64,000 nt of DNA from Bacillus mycoides (GTDB lineage: Bacteria > Bacillota > Bacilli > Bacillales > Bacillaceae_G): contig NZ_LXLV01000027.1 in assembly GCF_001757995.1 (NCBI RefSeq), positions 1-64,000 of the forward strand, written 5' to 3'. The notes under the pieces were generated by a model that did not search any database, had not been told where the DNA came from, and saw nothing but the letters and a program-made list of their open reading frames with translations. Of this stretch, positions 41,330 to 51,211 are shown piece by piece. Within the stretch, counting starts at the first letter, position 1. Each line of letters begins with the position of its first letter. Both the position numbers and the translations under genes were made by a program.

Positions 41330-41874
41330 TTGTAGATCTTCCTTTCTTCTGTCATCTCCCTTAACCTTACACGATTGGCGAATGGTATAAAATATAAGGA
41401 TTAACTATGAAACAAACTCGCCATATGAAAAGGCGTTACTCATCATTTCACCAGTGGCTCCTTTTTATTGACATAAATTATTGTAGTTTAAAGATTAACC
41501 CTCCTTATGCAATATTACATATAAAAATCTTTATTGGGTCTGTTATAATTTTAAGAGTAAATTATTCATCCATTAATTTACTCTATCCATATCTATAGTT
41601 ATGGAAACCCTAATTACATATAAAAAAAGAGAAGAACATTGGTGAGTTCTTCTCTTTTTTTATTTACTTAAGATTACAATTCACAGTACTTATTGCAATT
41701 GCTTTAAGCTGACTTTTAAATTATAAATTCTGATTTTCATACTTCCTCACGAGCCGATAAAAGGAAAAGAGTATCTGTTCCTTCAAAATTAAGTTATAAA
41801 AGAATTTTATTTTCCTGTAACACATTATTTATCCTGCTATTCGCGGGCAGTACGCTTCCGCACTAAATAAATTT
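41330..41874. other. Intergenic region with terminator
   Basis: No gene is convincing. A terminator at 41622-41661 (AAAAAAAGAGAAGAAC with its complement) faces both ways. The DNA after it is AT-rich, with an unusually GC-rich patch (GCGGGCAGTACGCTTCCGC, ~41842) just before the membrane-protein stop. Confidence 0.5.
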
Positions 41875-42981
41875 TCACTTTATAGCCTGTTTGCAATATT
41901 TACACATACCACGCCTCCGATAATAGTAAGCAATCGTAGCACCAAACAGAGCCACTCCCCAAATTGGCCATAATAACTCTGGACCTTCCAATGCCCATCC
42001 TCTATGATCTAGGCCCCCTTTATTAATAAACCCCCGGATGTACATCAAACCCGCTGAAGTAACCATTATAGAAACCAGTGAAGCAGGAATAATCGCTAAT
42101 GAAAGAGGTACACGCCTACCAGCAATAAACGGAAACCAACGCGGGAAAATTTCTCCCCAGGGTTGAATAAGTCCCAGCGTAAGAATTGCCCCTCCGAGAG
42201 CTACAGTAGCTAAGGACGCGCCCATTAACCAAATTCCAGGTGAATCACGCTCAAAAGAATCAAGTAATTCTTTGGTAGTTCCCAGTGAAATGCCTAGAGC
42301 CCAACACCATCTTGTTATGGAATAACAGATAGGAATTATTATGGCAACGTAAGTGCACCATTTCCCCCAAGATGTTGCTGAGGATTGTGATGTCCATATT
42401 GAGTGATTACTATTTCGACCACAATACGAACAAGCATTTCGTGTTTGACGTTGATAGACTAAGGCAGTCGCACTCCATAGAAAAGCTCCTAGCATACTAA
42501 TATATTGATTTACAATCGTCCAGTACATCATCTGTTCAAAAAATTTAACTCCATGCGGAAAATCAAATGGTGCTCCAATCAAAAAGATAAATCCATATGC
42601 TGCAGACGCCAAAACACGGTAGTCAATAACTGCAAATAATAAAATCGCTACTAACATATACACAAATATGAGTAATACGATTCGTAACAGGCCCTTGCCC
42701 CAGCCACGAATCATCATGATAGCTACAATGACCCCCAAAAATCCAAAGCCAACCATTATAGGTGCACCAGTCTCAGGCCTCAAACCAGCTAGCATTGAGT
42801 ATTCAGATTGTGGATCCCCTATTCCAAATGGAAACCCCTTTCCTCCCAACGCCCAATACTGACCTAATATCAAGTACATCAACGACCAAACAACCGCCGT
42901 ATACCCAATCCATTTGGGCCATAATGATAACCATCTAAAAGTATGAATTCCGGTTTCGCTTTTTTTCTCAGTATTTGACAT
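41875..42981 (-). CDS. Polytopic membrane protein with CxxC pairs
   Basis: 368 residues, about eight to nine membrane helices. It contains CSYCGR (~183) in a cytoplasmic loop and ends YYYRRRGMCKYCKQAIK, so two CxxC knuckles may form a zinc or redox site. Trp-rich helices (WPKWIGYTAVVWSLMYLILG) resemble DUF3995-like or quinone-type membrane proteins, but no family is certain. A truncated tandem copy lies immediately upstream (43020). AAGGAG precedes ATG. Confidence 0.6.
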   Translation of the reverse strand: MSNTEKKSETGIHTFRWLSLWPKWIGYTAVVWSLMYLILGQYWALGGKGFPFGIGDPQSEYSMLAGLRPETGAPIMVGFGFLGVIVAIMMIRGWGKGLLRIVLLIFVYMLVAILLFAVIDYRVLASAAYGFIFLIGAPFDFPHGVKFFEQMMYWTIVNQYISMLGAFLWSATALVYQRQTRNACSYCGRNSNHSIWTSQSSATSWGKWCTYVAIIIPICYSITRWCWALGISLGTTKELLDSFERDSPGIWLMGASLATVALGGAILTLGLIQPWGEIFPRWFPFIAGRRVPLSLAIIPASLVSIMVTSAGLMYIRGFINKGGLDHRGWALEGPELLWPIWGVALFGATIAYYYRRRGMCKYCKQAIK

Positions 42982-43019
42982 CTTGAATGAACAACTCCTT
43001 TTATTAAAAAGTAATAATG

Positions 43020-43223
43020 CTAAAACCTTCTACAATATTTACACTGTCCTCGCCTTCTTTGATAGTAAGCGATAGTCGCTAGCCCAAATGCTATTCCCCA
43101 TGGAAGCCAAAATAGTGAAGCCCCTAATTCTCCCCATTTTTGGATAAGTGCCAATGTCAGAATGGCACCGCATATAGGTAATTCACTGATACCAATTTGA
43201 TAGCAAAAAATCCCGCTTTTCAT
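43020..43223 (-). pseudogene. Truncated tandem copy of the CxxC membrane protein
   Basis: 67 codons. ICGAILTLALIQKWGELGA matches GGAILTLGLIQPWGEIFP of the downstream protein, and GIAFGLATIAYYQRRRGQCKYCRRF matches its extreme C-terminus. The ~90 residues that should lie between are missing, as is everything before. It is a duplicate reduced by deletion. Confidence 0.7.
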
Positions 43224-43357
43224 TCCTATCTTTCAATGTACCTTGTGAATAGTGATCATTCGGCCGTCGTATATGATTTAATTAAAAAAACCATATTCTT
43301 CAACTCCCCAGTGTATATTGATGAATAAGTTCATATTATGATAAGAAAATTAATTTG

Positions 43358-43403
43358 AAACGGACCTCCAGAACTGTTTATAAACAGTTCTGGAGGTCCG
43401 TTT
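43358..43403. repeat. 46-bp perfect palindrome
   Basis: AAACGGACCTCCAGAACTGT begins a 23-bp arm that is followed with no spacer by its exact complement. There is no strong T-run after it. It can extrude as a cruciform, or act as a terminator for the flanking genes or as a binding site. Confidence 0.7.
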
Positions 43404-43464
43404 AGAAAAGAAATTCCATAATTACAGTTGTAAGGTAACAAACTGGAAATATTGAGCAATAAAA

Positions 43465-43493
43465 ATACCAATTCCGCATAATGGAATTGGTAT
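43465..43493. terminator. Terminator-like hairpin
   Basis: ATACCAATTCC pairs with GGAATTGGTAT across seven bases; A-run on each side. It lies downstream of the DM13 gene. Confidence 0.55.
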
Positions 43494-43577
43494 GAAAAAT
43501 CTTCTAATCTATATTAATTACCTTCTTTCTCTATAGAATTATACTTGTGTTACACAAACTCACTTTTATGTTCATAT

Positions 43578-44075
43578 TTATTTTTTAAAATAAACAGCAC
43601 CAAAATTTTCATTAAATCTCTTACACCAAATCGAAACTGAACCATATACACTTACATCTACCCCTTCAGGAATTTCGTAGTTTTGGTCTCCTTTATTTCC
43701 CTTTAATTTTCCCAATTCAATATACTGATAGTTTTTCACGTCTTCATTATTTTTCAAACGATTCGTAGGAACTAATACAACTCGCACATCTGGCCCATTA
43801 GATGTTGCAAAATTAGAAAGTCTTAAAACACGTTTTCCATCTGCTAATTGATGAATTTTTGCCGTTCCAGTTGTTTCATGGACACCGTTTTGAAACTGTC
43901 CTTTACTTATTACTCGATCACTTTGTTGCTTTGCTTCAGTTGATTGTACCTCCGTTTGTGGCAATGCTTCATTCACGTGCTTATCAATAAATAATTTCTC
44001 TGGTCGGAACAATGACCATAAAATCCCCATTACAATTATCAAACCACCTATAAACCATACATATTTTCTTTTCAT
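43578..44075 (-). CDS. Membrane-anchored DM13-domain protein
   Basis: 165 residues from ATG 44075 (AGGAGG 9 bases upstream). N-terminal anchor (YVWFIGGLIIVMGILWSLF), a variable linker, then a DM13 domain: GQFQNGVHETTGTAKIHQLADGKRVLRLSNF, GPDVRVVLVPTN, IELGKLKGNKGDQNYEIP and the Cys in VSIWCKRFNENFGAVYF. DM13 domains are predicted to carry a redox-active cysteine in extracytoplasmic electron transfer. In Bacillus the gene is often next to a two-component system, and a kinase remnant lies directly upstream here. Confidence 0.82.
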   Translation of the reverse strand: MKRKYVWFIGGLIIVMGILWSLFRPEKLFIDKHVNEALPQTEVQSTEAKQQSDRVISKGQFQNGVHETTGTAKIHQLADGKRVLRLSNFATSNGPDVRVVLVPTNRLKNNEDVKNYQYIELGKLKGNKGDQNYEIPEGVDVSVYGSVSIWCKRFNENFGAVYFKK

Positions 44076-44151
44076 AAAGTAAAAAACCTCCTGTAACATA
44101 CTGTGTAGTAGTATGTTAGCAAGAAGGTCTTTCACTTTTATAACATAAATG

Positions 44152-44313
44152 TTACAAAAGTCTTTCAGCCGTCTTATTTTTTTCTGATACGATGGGAAGC
44201 GTAATCCAAAATTCACTTCCCTGCTTGCCGTCTGCGCGATCCCTCACAACACGTTCTTCCTTGTGCATTTCAATCAATAATTCTGCAATATCTAATCCAA
44301 GTTCAGGAGATTA
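44152..44313 (-). pseudogene. C-terminal fragment of a sensor histidine kinase
   Basis: The frame reads SPELGLDIAELLIEMHKEER, VVRDRADGKQGSEFWITLPI, ending KTAERLL. This is the end of a HATPase domain (GSxFWITLP). Everything upstream was lost where the IS605-end relic now lies. It probably formed an operon with the DM13 gene 76 bases downstream. Confidence 0.7.
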
Positions 44314-44402
44314 CTTGCAAGAGTCTTAGAATTTTTGTATCAAAACTATGAACAGTATAGTAGGAGCTATTCAGGAAACTAAAAAAGAGCAGTTATTGAC
44401 AT

Positions 44403-44448
44403 GCCCACCCCTAAAGGGGGTGGGCTTTCCCGTTCGGAAAATCTGTAA
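44403..44448. repeat. Solo IS605 end
   Basis: CCCACCCCTAAAGGGGGTGGG followed by CTTTCCCGTTCGGAAAATCTGTAA matches the tnpA-side end of the IS605 element at ~8693-8750 except that a 16-base stem-loop segment is absent. No transposase is attached. It sits between the kinase fragment and the intact kinase gene. Confidence 0.65.
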
Positions 44449-44457
44449 AGAAAGGTA

Positions 44458-46863
44458 TTACTTTTGAATTGTACAAATAGGGAGAGTAACTTCAACTGTT
44501 GTTCCTTTATTTACTTCACTCTCAATAAATATCTTTCCTTGATGTGTTTCGATAATTTTATAACAGACCATTAATCCTAAGCCAATCCCCTCTTCCTTAA
44601 TACTGTAAAAAGGTTCTCCTAGATATGGTATACGTTCTTTTGGAATCCCACACCCTTGATCTATAAAGCGAATGCTTATTTGATCATTATCAAGTTTATC
44701 AATTTGAATCAAAATTTCTCCTCCCGTTTGCATGGATTCAATTGCATTTTTTAAAATATTAACAAATACTTGTTTTAATTGATTTCCCTCACATGGAATC
44801 AATGGAATACCAGGTGTAAAATCGATTCTAATTTGTATATTATTCATCATTGCTTGAGGTTGCAGTAGCATTAAAACTTGATCCATTAGCACACTAATAT
44901 CATTAGGTTGTATCTTTACCACCTGTGGTTTAGCTACCGTCATAAATTCATTTGTAATACTTTCTATACGCTCAATCTCTGATGATACTATATTTATATA
45001 ACCCTGATTATTCTCATTTTCCGTTGATTTTAGTAATTGCATAAACCCTTTCATTGCGGTTAATGGATTATTAATTTCATGAGCCATTGCAGTCGCTAAT
45101 TGTCCTACAACAGCAAGTTTTTCAGATTTTCGTAGTAATTCTTCTGTTTTTAGCCGTTCAGTGATATCACGAGAAATACTTAGGAAAACTTCTTTACCAT
45201 TTAAGTTAAAAACACGGACACTAAACTCAGTTGTTATTATTTTTCCTGTTGGAAAAACATATTCATCTTGCAAAGTGAAGGAAGTTTGTCCCTCTCTAAT
45301 TTTTTCTAACAACCTTACGATCATTGGAGAATCTTGTGGTACTGCACTTGGAAATGGTAACGAGAGCAGTTCTTCTCTACTATATCCAAACCTTTTACAA
45401 CCAACAGGGTTTACCTCAATAAATCGACTTGGAACACGATCCTCATTCAGCTCTACTACATATACTGCGTCAGTTGCTTGTTCGATTAGTGCACGGTACT
45501 TCATTTCACTATCTCTTAATTGTTGGTGTAATCGATGCCGTTCTCTTTCTGCTTGTTTTCTTTCAGAGATGTCTCTACATATCGCTGATAAAGCTATCAC
45601 ATTTCCTCTTACATCTAGTATAGGAGAAACCGTCAGACTGACATCAAGAAGACTTCCATCGTTACGTTGTCTAACAGTTTCTAATCTAGTAACTATGGAT
45701 TCTCTTGTTAGAATTTTCTGAATATTACTGAGTGATTCATCCATTAAGAAACCTGGTACACACGGTAATCTCTTACCTATAATTTCTTGTGATGACCACC
45801 CAAATATATTTTCATAAGCTTTATTGGCTTGTAAAATATGCCCTTCTCGATCAGATATGGTAATAGCATCTACATTATGCTTGATAAATGATTCCAGTAA
45901 TTCTTTGGTAGATCTTAATTCTGATTCTACCTTTTTCCTTTCGGTTATATCGACTGTAGAACCAACAACTTCAATAACTTGTCCATTTCGTTTAATCGGC
46001 CTAAGCGCAATAAGAATAATAGTTTTATCATTCGGCCAGGGTAATTCAAATGTAATTTCTTTCCCTTCCCACGCCTGAAGATAATACTTCATTAATTGTG
46101 GAACTAAATGGGGAGGAATAATAGAAGCATCAATAGTACGTAAGCTTTTTCCTACCACCCGTTCAGAATAAATTCCGTTTTGATAATAAAACTGGCCATC
46201 ACACAAAGTATGTATAAAATATTTATCCACTTTTTTAAATTTAAAGATACCCCCTTGAAGCTCATGTACGGTATCTTTGAGTTCTTGCTTCGACTTTTTT
46301 AATTTTTGATTCATTTTAGATAAGTCCTGTGTTAAGTAATATAATCTTTGGTAAGCTTCCATAAGAAAAATACCGATTAAAAGTCCTAAAGCTATAAATA
46401 CTAAGCCTGGAGTGTAAAGCACTGTAGTTATAAAGAATACACCTACTAACCACTTCATACCCACAAAAACAGAAAAGTATAGAGGTGCACTTTTAAATGG
46501 ATGAAGGCTTTTGAAATATTTTTTAAAAATAGTAAATAGAATACCCATACCGAAATAGGCCATCACAGGTGGTTCCCAATACCCACCAATGTAAAAGATG
46601 CGCATTATAATAATGCTAATTAATGTAATCCAACCAGCAATGCGACCAAAGTAAATAAAAGATAAAATAAGAGGAACAACTCGAAGATCATAGGAAAATC
46701 CCATGTACGGAAAAGAAAAGAACATCAAAGTAACGGCGATAATCCCTCCATAGAATTTTTCAAAATATCGCCTGGAATGAATCGTAAACACTTGAATAAA
46801 TATTGCTGCGCTAACTAATAAAGAAAAAATAGATAGATTAATGAAATAGTCTTTAATAATCAT
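44458..46863 (-). CDS. Membrane PAS-domain sensor kinase, sporulation-kinase type
   Basis: 801 residues. Five to six N-terminal membrane helices of the 5TMR-LYT type (res ~1-185) with a coiled coil (~185-210). Three PAS domains follow (~210-315, ~320-440, ~445-570), each ending in a D-I-[ST]-E-R motif. Then HisKA with phospho-acceptor His in MAHEINNPLTAMKGFMQLL (~593) and HATPase with NAIESM, GCGIPKE and GIGLGLMVCYK. This build matches the KinB/KinD-like kinases feeding Spo0F/Spo0A. No response regulator is adjacent, as is usual for orphan sporulation kinases. A plasmid-borne copy could shift sporulation timing (inference). Confidence 0.88.
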   Translation of the reverse strand: MIIKDYFINLSIFSLLVSAAIFIQVFTIHSRRYFEKFYGGIIAVTLMFFSFPYMGFSYDLRVVPLILSFIYFGRIAGWITLISIIIMRIFYIGGYWEPPVMAYFGMGILFTIFKKYFKSLHPFKSAPLYFSVFVGMKWLVGVFFITTVLYTPGLVFIALGLLIGIFLMEAYQRLYYLTQDLSKMNQKLKKSKQELKDTVHELQGGIFKFKKVDKYFIHTLCDGQFYYQNGIYSERVVGKSLRTIDASIIPPHLVPQLMKYYLQAWEGKEITFELPWPNDKTIILIALRPIKRNGQVIEVVGSTVDITERKKVESELRSTKELLESFIKHNVDAITISDREGHILQANKAYENIFGWSSQEIIGKRLPCVPGFLMDESLSNIQKILTRESIVTRLETVRQRNDGSLLDVSLTVSPILDVRGNVIALSAICRDISERKQAERERHRLHQQLRDSEMKYRALIEQATDAVYVVELNEDRVPSRFIEVNPVGCKRFGYSREELLSLPFPSAVPQDSPMIVRLLEKIREGQTSFTLQDEYVFPTGKIITTEFSVRVFNLNGKEVFLSISRDITERLKTEELLRKSEKLAVVGQLATAMAHEINNPLTAMKGFMQLLKSTENENNQGYINIVSSEIERIESITNEFMTVAKPQVVKIQPNDISVLMDQVLMLLQPQAMMNNIQIRIDFTPGIPLIPCEGNQLKQVFVNILKNAIESMQTGGEILIQIDKLDNDQISIRFIDQGCGIPKERIPYLGEPFYSIKEEGIGLGLMVCYKIIETHQGKIFIESEVNKGTTVEVTLPICTIQK

Positions 46864-48959
46864 GTAATGTCCCTCCTTGCATTAAGTGTATTCGACAAAA
46901 AAGCAAAAATTCCTACAAAAAATATAAACGGTTCAGGTGCAAAAAATTCAAAATACATGTAAGTAATCTCTAAATCTTGGACATACTGATACTGTTACTC
47001 TAAAAAGAAGCGCAATCGGCATAAATATTGAAGAATATGTACTTCTTACAAAGATATTCTTCCTGAAGGATGTCGACACGAGATTAACATTTCGCGAAAA
47101 AGTATCAAAATGCAAACCCAAACTGAGATTAACATATCAACAGACATTAACATGTTAACCTCCGAAAGAATAAAAATGTTAACTTTATGTCAACCCCTCT
47201 TGATAATAAGGATAATAAGAAACTAATACTACATGGATAAACCATAGGTTTATTAGAACAAGAATTGAAATATAAAATTTATAGAGGTTAAAAACATCAA
47301 TAAATACAATGATTCCCTATTAAAATATAAAGAATGTTTCTCTATATTTTAATAAAGTATTTCGAACAAAAGGTTAATAGAATATATAAAATGTAAAGCA
47401 AAATTTCATCCATTGTATCGGACAATATTTAATAAAGTAATATAATTAGCATAAATAGTTTTTTTGTAACATGTAACTTAGAGATTCCCAACCCACTATT
47501 AGATATACAATTAAAGATTTAATACTTCTTACAAAAATATTCTTCTCGCAGAGTATTGATATAAGATTGACATTTCGTGAAGCCGGATCGAAATACATAA
47601 CAGGAATGAGATTGACATATCAACAGTCATTAACATGTTAGCTAACAAAAAATAAGAATGTTAATCTCATGTTGACTATACTTAGTAGTAATGAAAACAA
47701 GACATTAACAAAACATCTATAAAACTATGGCTTTATTAGGACGAAAATTAAAATACGAAAATCCACACTAGTTAAGAATTGCGCTTTGTAAATTACTGGA
47801 GGTTTTAAGTGAAAAAATCACTAAGAAATACAGACTATCAAACAAAACAGCGCTCATTATAGTTAATTCAATTACTAAAATAATATTAATATAAGCAAAA
47901 TTACTTTGTAATATACGGCTTAGAGGTTTCAAATCTACTCTTGGACGAATAATTAAAGGATCGTTATTTTAAATGTAGAAATCCTTCCTGTAAGTATTAA
48001 CATGAGATTGGCATTGTACATAATTGGATCAGAATACTCATCATTAATGAGATTAACATATCAATAAACATTAACATGTTAATCCTCAGAATGATAAGAT
48101 TGTTAATCTCATATCAACCATTCTTGGTTATTGTGATGACAAGACATTGACAAAACATCGATAGATATAGGTCATTATTAATATAAGCGTTAATAAACCA
48201 AGATTCACATCAGTCTTTATTGCTTATAATTAGAGACTGAATAGATCCTACTATAAAACTTTTTTCTTTATCGCAAACACTTAGAAATTAAGCATTACAG
48301 CTATTCAACAACAAAGCGAATGGTACCTTGTAGTGTTTCAAACTACTAATAGTCAATAACTCGACTAACTATTAGAATTTAACGTTCATATAAACCTATA
48401 ATAGTTGTTATCTAAAATTAATTTACTAGTCTTGGAATCAGTTAAAAAGAGACACTACACTCTATTAGTCAAACAGGTATCCGTTATATATTCTCGAGTG
48501 TTATCTATGGAAAAGGCTCATACTACAATTATTAATAATATGGACCCTTTTAACCATATTTATACCTATTATTTTTGAAAGTTTAATGCTATATCCTCAT
48601 AATTTATTTACAAATCGGTTATATTTACTTATCATTAATGTTATGTGAATAACACTGTCAATCTCATAGCAACCATTTATAAGGATATGGGTGACAAAGG
48701 TACCTCATTTATCCTATATAACATTGATGCATTTCAAGTCCCAGTTAACAAAACATCGACATTTGGTGAGGATAGATAACACTTTGTTAATGTTCTGTTA
48801 ACACTTCGAGTATAACATGTTAATGTTATCTTTCATGTTAATTCCAGATAAGAAAGGGATTCCTATTAGTACCGTCGAAAAACACTTAACATATCAATCT
48901 CACATTTCATGTTAATGTCATTTATCAGCGAAATTACATACTGCTAAGGAGGTAATACT
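46864..48959. repeat. 2.1-kb noncoding repeat field upstream of tubY
   Basis: No gene. Three degenerate ~430-480-bp units each contain GAGATTRACAT, then GAGATTAACATATCAACA followed by CATTAACATGTTAA, then an inverted ATGTTAATCTCAT: 47125-47194, 47608-47676 and 48049-48118. A more scrambled fourth part lies at 48650-48921. TTAACATGTTAA is itself a palindrome. The field is adjacent to tubY/tubRZ, so it is likely a binding region for TubY or TubR or part of the replication origin (inference). Confidence 0.65.
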
Positions 48960-49697
48960 ATGATTAAGCAGGAAAATCACTCAGAACAAACCATGGTAGA
49001 TGATGAGAACTCATTACACGAAGACGCTTTTGAAAAAGCCTGGCGAATAACAGAGTTTTCTAAGTTAGTAGGTAGACACCATAATACTGTTTATAATTGG
49101 TTTAATACGTTAGAAGAGAAGGGGTTGCACGGGACTCTTAGAACCAATAATACAAATGAAAAGCTATATAATTCATTAGATTTAAATATAGCTCTTTTCA
49201 TAAAGCAGAAAAGGGATGAAAAGTGGTCTTTAGATGCCATAATCGAACTTTTACCGCATCAATTCGAACTAAGGCCAGTATCTCCTGAAAATCACTCTAA
49301 TGAAATATTATCTCAATTTGATTTTCAGGACGCAGCTGAGACAATCGAAAAATTGGTGGAACAAAAGGTTCAAGCACATTTACAAAACATCGAAATACAA
49401 TTTCAAGAGAAATTTGAAAATGTATTAAAAGCATTACCTCAGCCTGAAGATCCAATTGCTATGAAAGAACGCCAAAGACAAGAAAGACTGGATAACATAA
49501 TAATTGAACATAGAGCTCGTAAAGAATTAAGAAGACAAGCTGAAAAACTTTGGAATGAAAAACCTGAGGAAGAGCGTATGAAAAAAGTTGGTTGGTTTAA
49601 AAAAGAGGAAGATTTAGCAAAAAAACACCTATTTATAGAGAATTATTTAAACGAAAATATGATAGAGTATATGAAATCTATTATGACATCCGAATAA
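48960..49697 (+). CDS. tubY: TubY-like MerR-type regulator of the TubZRC system
   Basis: 245 residues. N-terminal MerR-like HTH (WRITEFSKLVGRHHNTVYNWFNTLEEKGLHG, ~29-60), a middle linker, then a long coiled coil (QVQAHLQNIEIQFQEKFENVL; RQERLDNIIIEHRARKELRRQ). In phage c-st and large Bacillus plasmids TubY is a DNA-binding co-factor that modulates TubZ filaments and the tub operon. It is convergent with tubRZ, sharing a terminator, and preceded by the long repeat field. GGAGG precedes ATG. Confidence 0.8.
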   Translation: MIKQENHSEQTMVDDENSLHEDAFEKAWRITEFSKLVGRHHNTVYNWFNTLEEKGLHGTLRTNNTNEKLYNSLDLNIALFIKQKRDEKWSLDAIIELLPHQFELRPVSPENHSNEILSQFDFQDAAETIEKLVEQKVQAHLQNIEIQFQEKFENVLKALPQPEDPIAMKERQRQERLDNIIIEHRARKELRRQAEKLWNEKPEEERMKKVGWFKKEEDLAKKHLFIENYLNENMIEYMKSIMTSE

Positions 49698-49733
49698 AAA
49701 AGAGGCCCGGGATATTCCCAGGCCTCTTTTTTA
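49697..49733. terminator. Bidirectional terminator between tubY and tubZ
   Basis: AAAAAAGAGGCC pairs with GGCCTCTTTTTT, with an inner GGGATATTCCC stem. Very strong in both directions. Confidence 0.9.
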
Positions 49734-51188
49734 TTATTTTGATGTACCAAACATTTTATCTGGATCCATAAATGCAGCTAATTCTTCATCATTTTCAGTA
49801 TCTGCCGATGGTTCCTCATTACTTGTTCCCATATCGATGTAATCACCGAAATTAATACTGAAATCGTCGTCTTGATCTTGCATTTCAATTGTACTAATTT
49901 GGGATTTTTTAAACTGAATTTGGTTTTGCTTCTCTTTAAATTCATTGAATTCTTCAACTAACCCTTTGGACAAACGAGACGGTAATGCATCAGTTTTATA
50001 GAACGTGTACACACTGCCCATAAAATCATTTTTACTAATTAAATACCCATTAAATACCGTACCGTTGATTGGTAATGTATTTGTAACTTCTACTTTTGCA
50101 TCATCCATAAATGAATCATCAATATTCTTTTGTTCATCTAGAATTGCAAGCATTCCAAAATGATGCACCTTAGAAGCCTCCAGCTCACCATCATCGTTCT
50201 TTTTCATTAACTCTATAGGATGGTGGAAAGAGCTTCCTTTCAACGATTCTGAGAACATGTCTACTATTTCTTTACTATTTTCAATTTGATTCATATTGCG
50301 GGAAATTTTATTAATAACTAGACAACCAGTTTTCTCTAATAAAATACGTTTAAAGTCCTGTGAATCTAAAATAACAGATGTTCCTGCGCCATTAGAAGCT
50401 GTATTTAATTCATGGATGATTTCACCAATGCGCTGATTTGCATAGTCTCGTGAATTAGCAATACCTTTTTTCTCATTTTCGTTTAATCCCTTAAATTCAT
50501 CATAGAAATGTTGGTTATCTGCGAAAACAACGAATGCAACACCTTTTGCTGGGTCATTTGCTAACTTCCAAATCTCTTGAGAGAATTTATTTACTTGTCT
50601 TAGTACATCAGGTCCATCGGCTCTTACAGGGAGTGTCACAACAATACCCATTTTAATAAAATCTTTACGCTCAATTGCATTACTGAATGCAATTTTTGCA
50701 TACTTTTGTTGATTTGCTATTAATTCCTCTCTAGGAATTTTCATTGCCATACTTTTAAGTTCTTCAGCGATTACAGGTTTATTATGAAAAGCCGAGAATT
50801 CTTCAATTGCTTTAATAATTGTAGAAGTACCTGTTCCACCGCCTAAGCCAGCAAAAAATAGAACCAATTCATCTGTTGGTCTTACACGCTCTGTGATGAA
50901 TTCTTTTAACTTTCCTTTCGCTTCATCATTTGATTCTAGTACTTTTACAGCACGTTCTGGATTCTTCCCTAGTCCGCCTAATTTTAGTGATACTTGATTA
51001 CTTGTAGGCACATTTTTTAATTCGGCTAAATCACCATCGTTACTATTTAGGGCAAGGCAGTTGTACACAGATGTTCCATCCGTATGCTTATATTCAGCAA
51101 ATTTATCTACCATTCTAGTTCCGGCCTGACCAAAACCAACCATTGTCATTTTTACTGCTACTTCGTTTTTCAGAAAGTTCTTCGCCAT
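49734..51188 (-). CDS. tubZ: TubZ, tubulin/FtsZ-like plasmid-segregation GTPase
   Basis: 484 residues from ATG 51188 (GGAGAG upstream), the length of TubZ from pBtoxis. GTPase features: MTMVGFGQAGTRMVDKFAE (N-terminal nucleotide loop), NSNDGDL, tubulin signature LGGGTGTSTI (~101), and the long C-terminal helix and acidic tail (QDDDFSINFGDYIDMG). TubZ makes treadmilling filaments that pull TubR-tubC complexes to cell poles. In pXO1 and pBtoxis this locus is also required for replication, so the plasmid's main replicon is probably here. It is 23 bases downstream of tubR. Confidence 0.95.
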   Translation of the reverse strand: MAKNFLKNEVAVKMTMVGFGQAGTRMVDKFAEYKHTDGTSVYNCLALNSNDGDLAELKNVPTSNQVSLKLGGLGKNPERAVKVLESNDEAKGKLKEFITERVRPTDELVLFFAGLGGGTGTSTIIKAIEEFSAFHNKPVIAEELKSMAMKIPREELIANQQKYAKIAFSNAIERKDFIKMGIVVTLPVRADGPDVLRQVNKFSQEIWKLANDPAKGVAFVVFADNQHFYDEFKGLNENEKKGIANSRDYANQRIGEIIHELNTASNGAGTSVILDSQDFKRILLEKTGCLVINKISRNMNQIENSKEIVDMFSESLKGSSFHHPIELMKKNDDGELEASKVHHFGMLAILDEQKNIDDSFMDDAKVEVTNTLPINGTVFNGYLISKNDFMGSVYTFYKTDALPSRLSKGLVEEFNEFKEKQNQIQFKKSQISTIEMQDQDDDFSINFGDYIDMGTSNEEPSADTENDEELAAFMDPDKMFGTSK

Positions 51189-51211
51189 TATTTTATCTCT
51201 CCTTTTTCTTA

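Noticed and set aside
41407-41598. A 63-codon plus-strand frame (MKQTRHMKRRYSSFHQ...).
   Set aside because: No ribosome-binding site, composition of random AT-rich DNA, and no terminator relation.
45161-45721. A 186-codon plus-strand frame inside the sensor kinase.
   Set aside because: It is antisense to conserved PAS-domain coding sequence and lacks a start signal.
46926-46942. GGTTCAGGTGCAAAA as a further IS6 end.
   Set aside because: It has a mismatch within the conserved GGTTCTG start, and there is no other IS6 trace nearby. Not strong enough to call.
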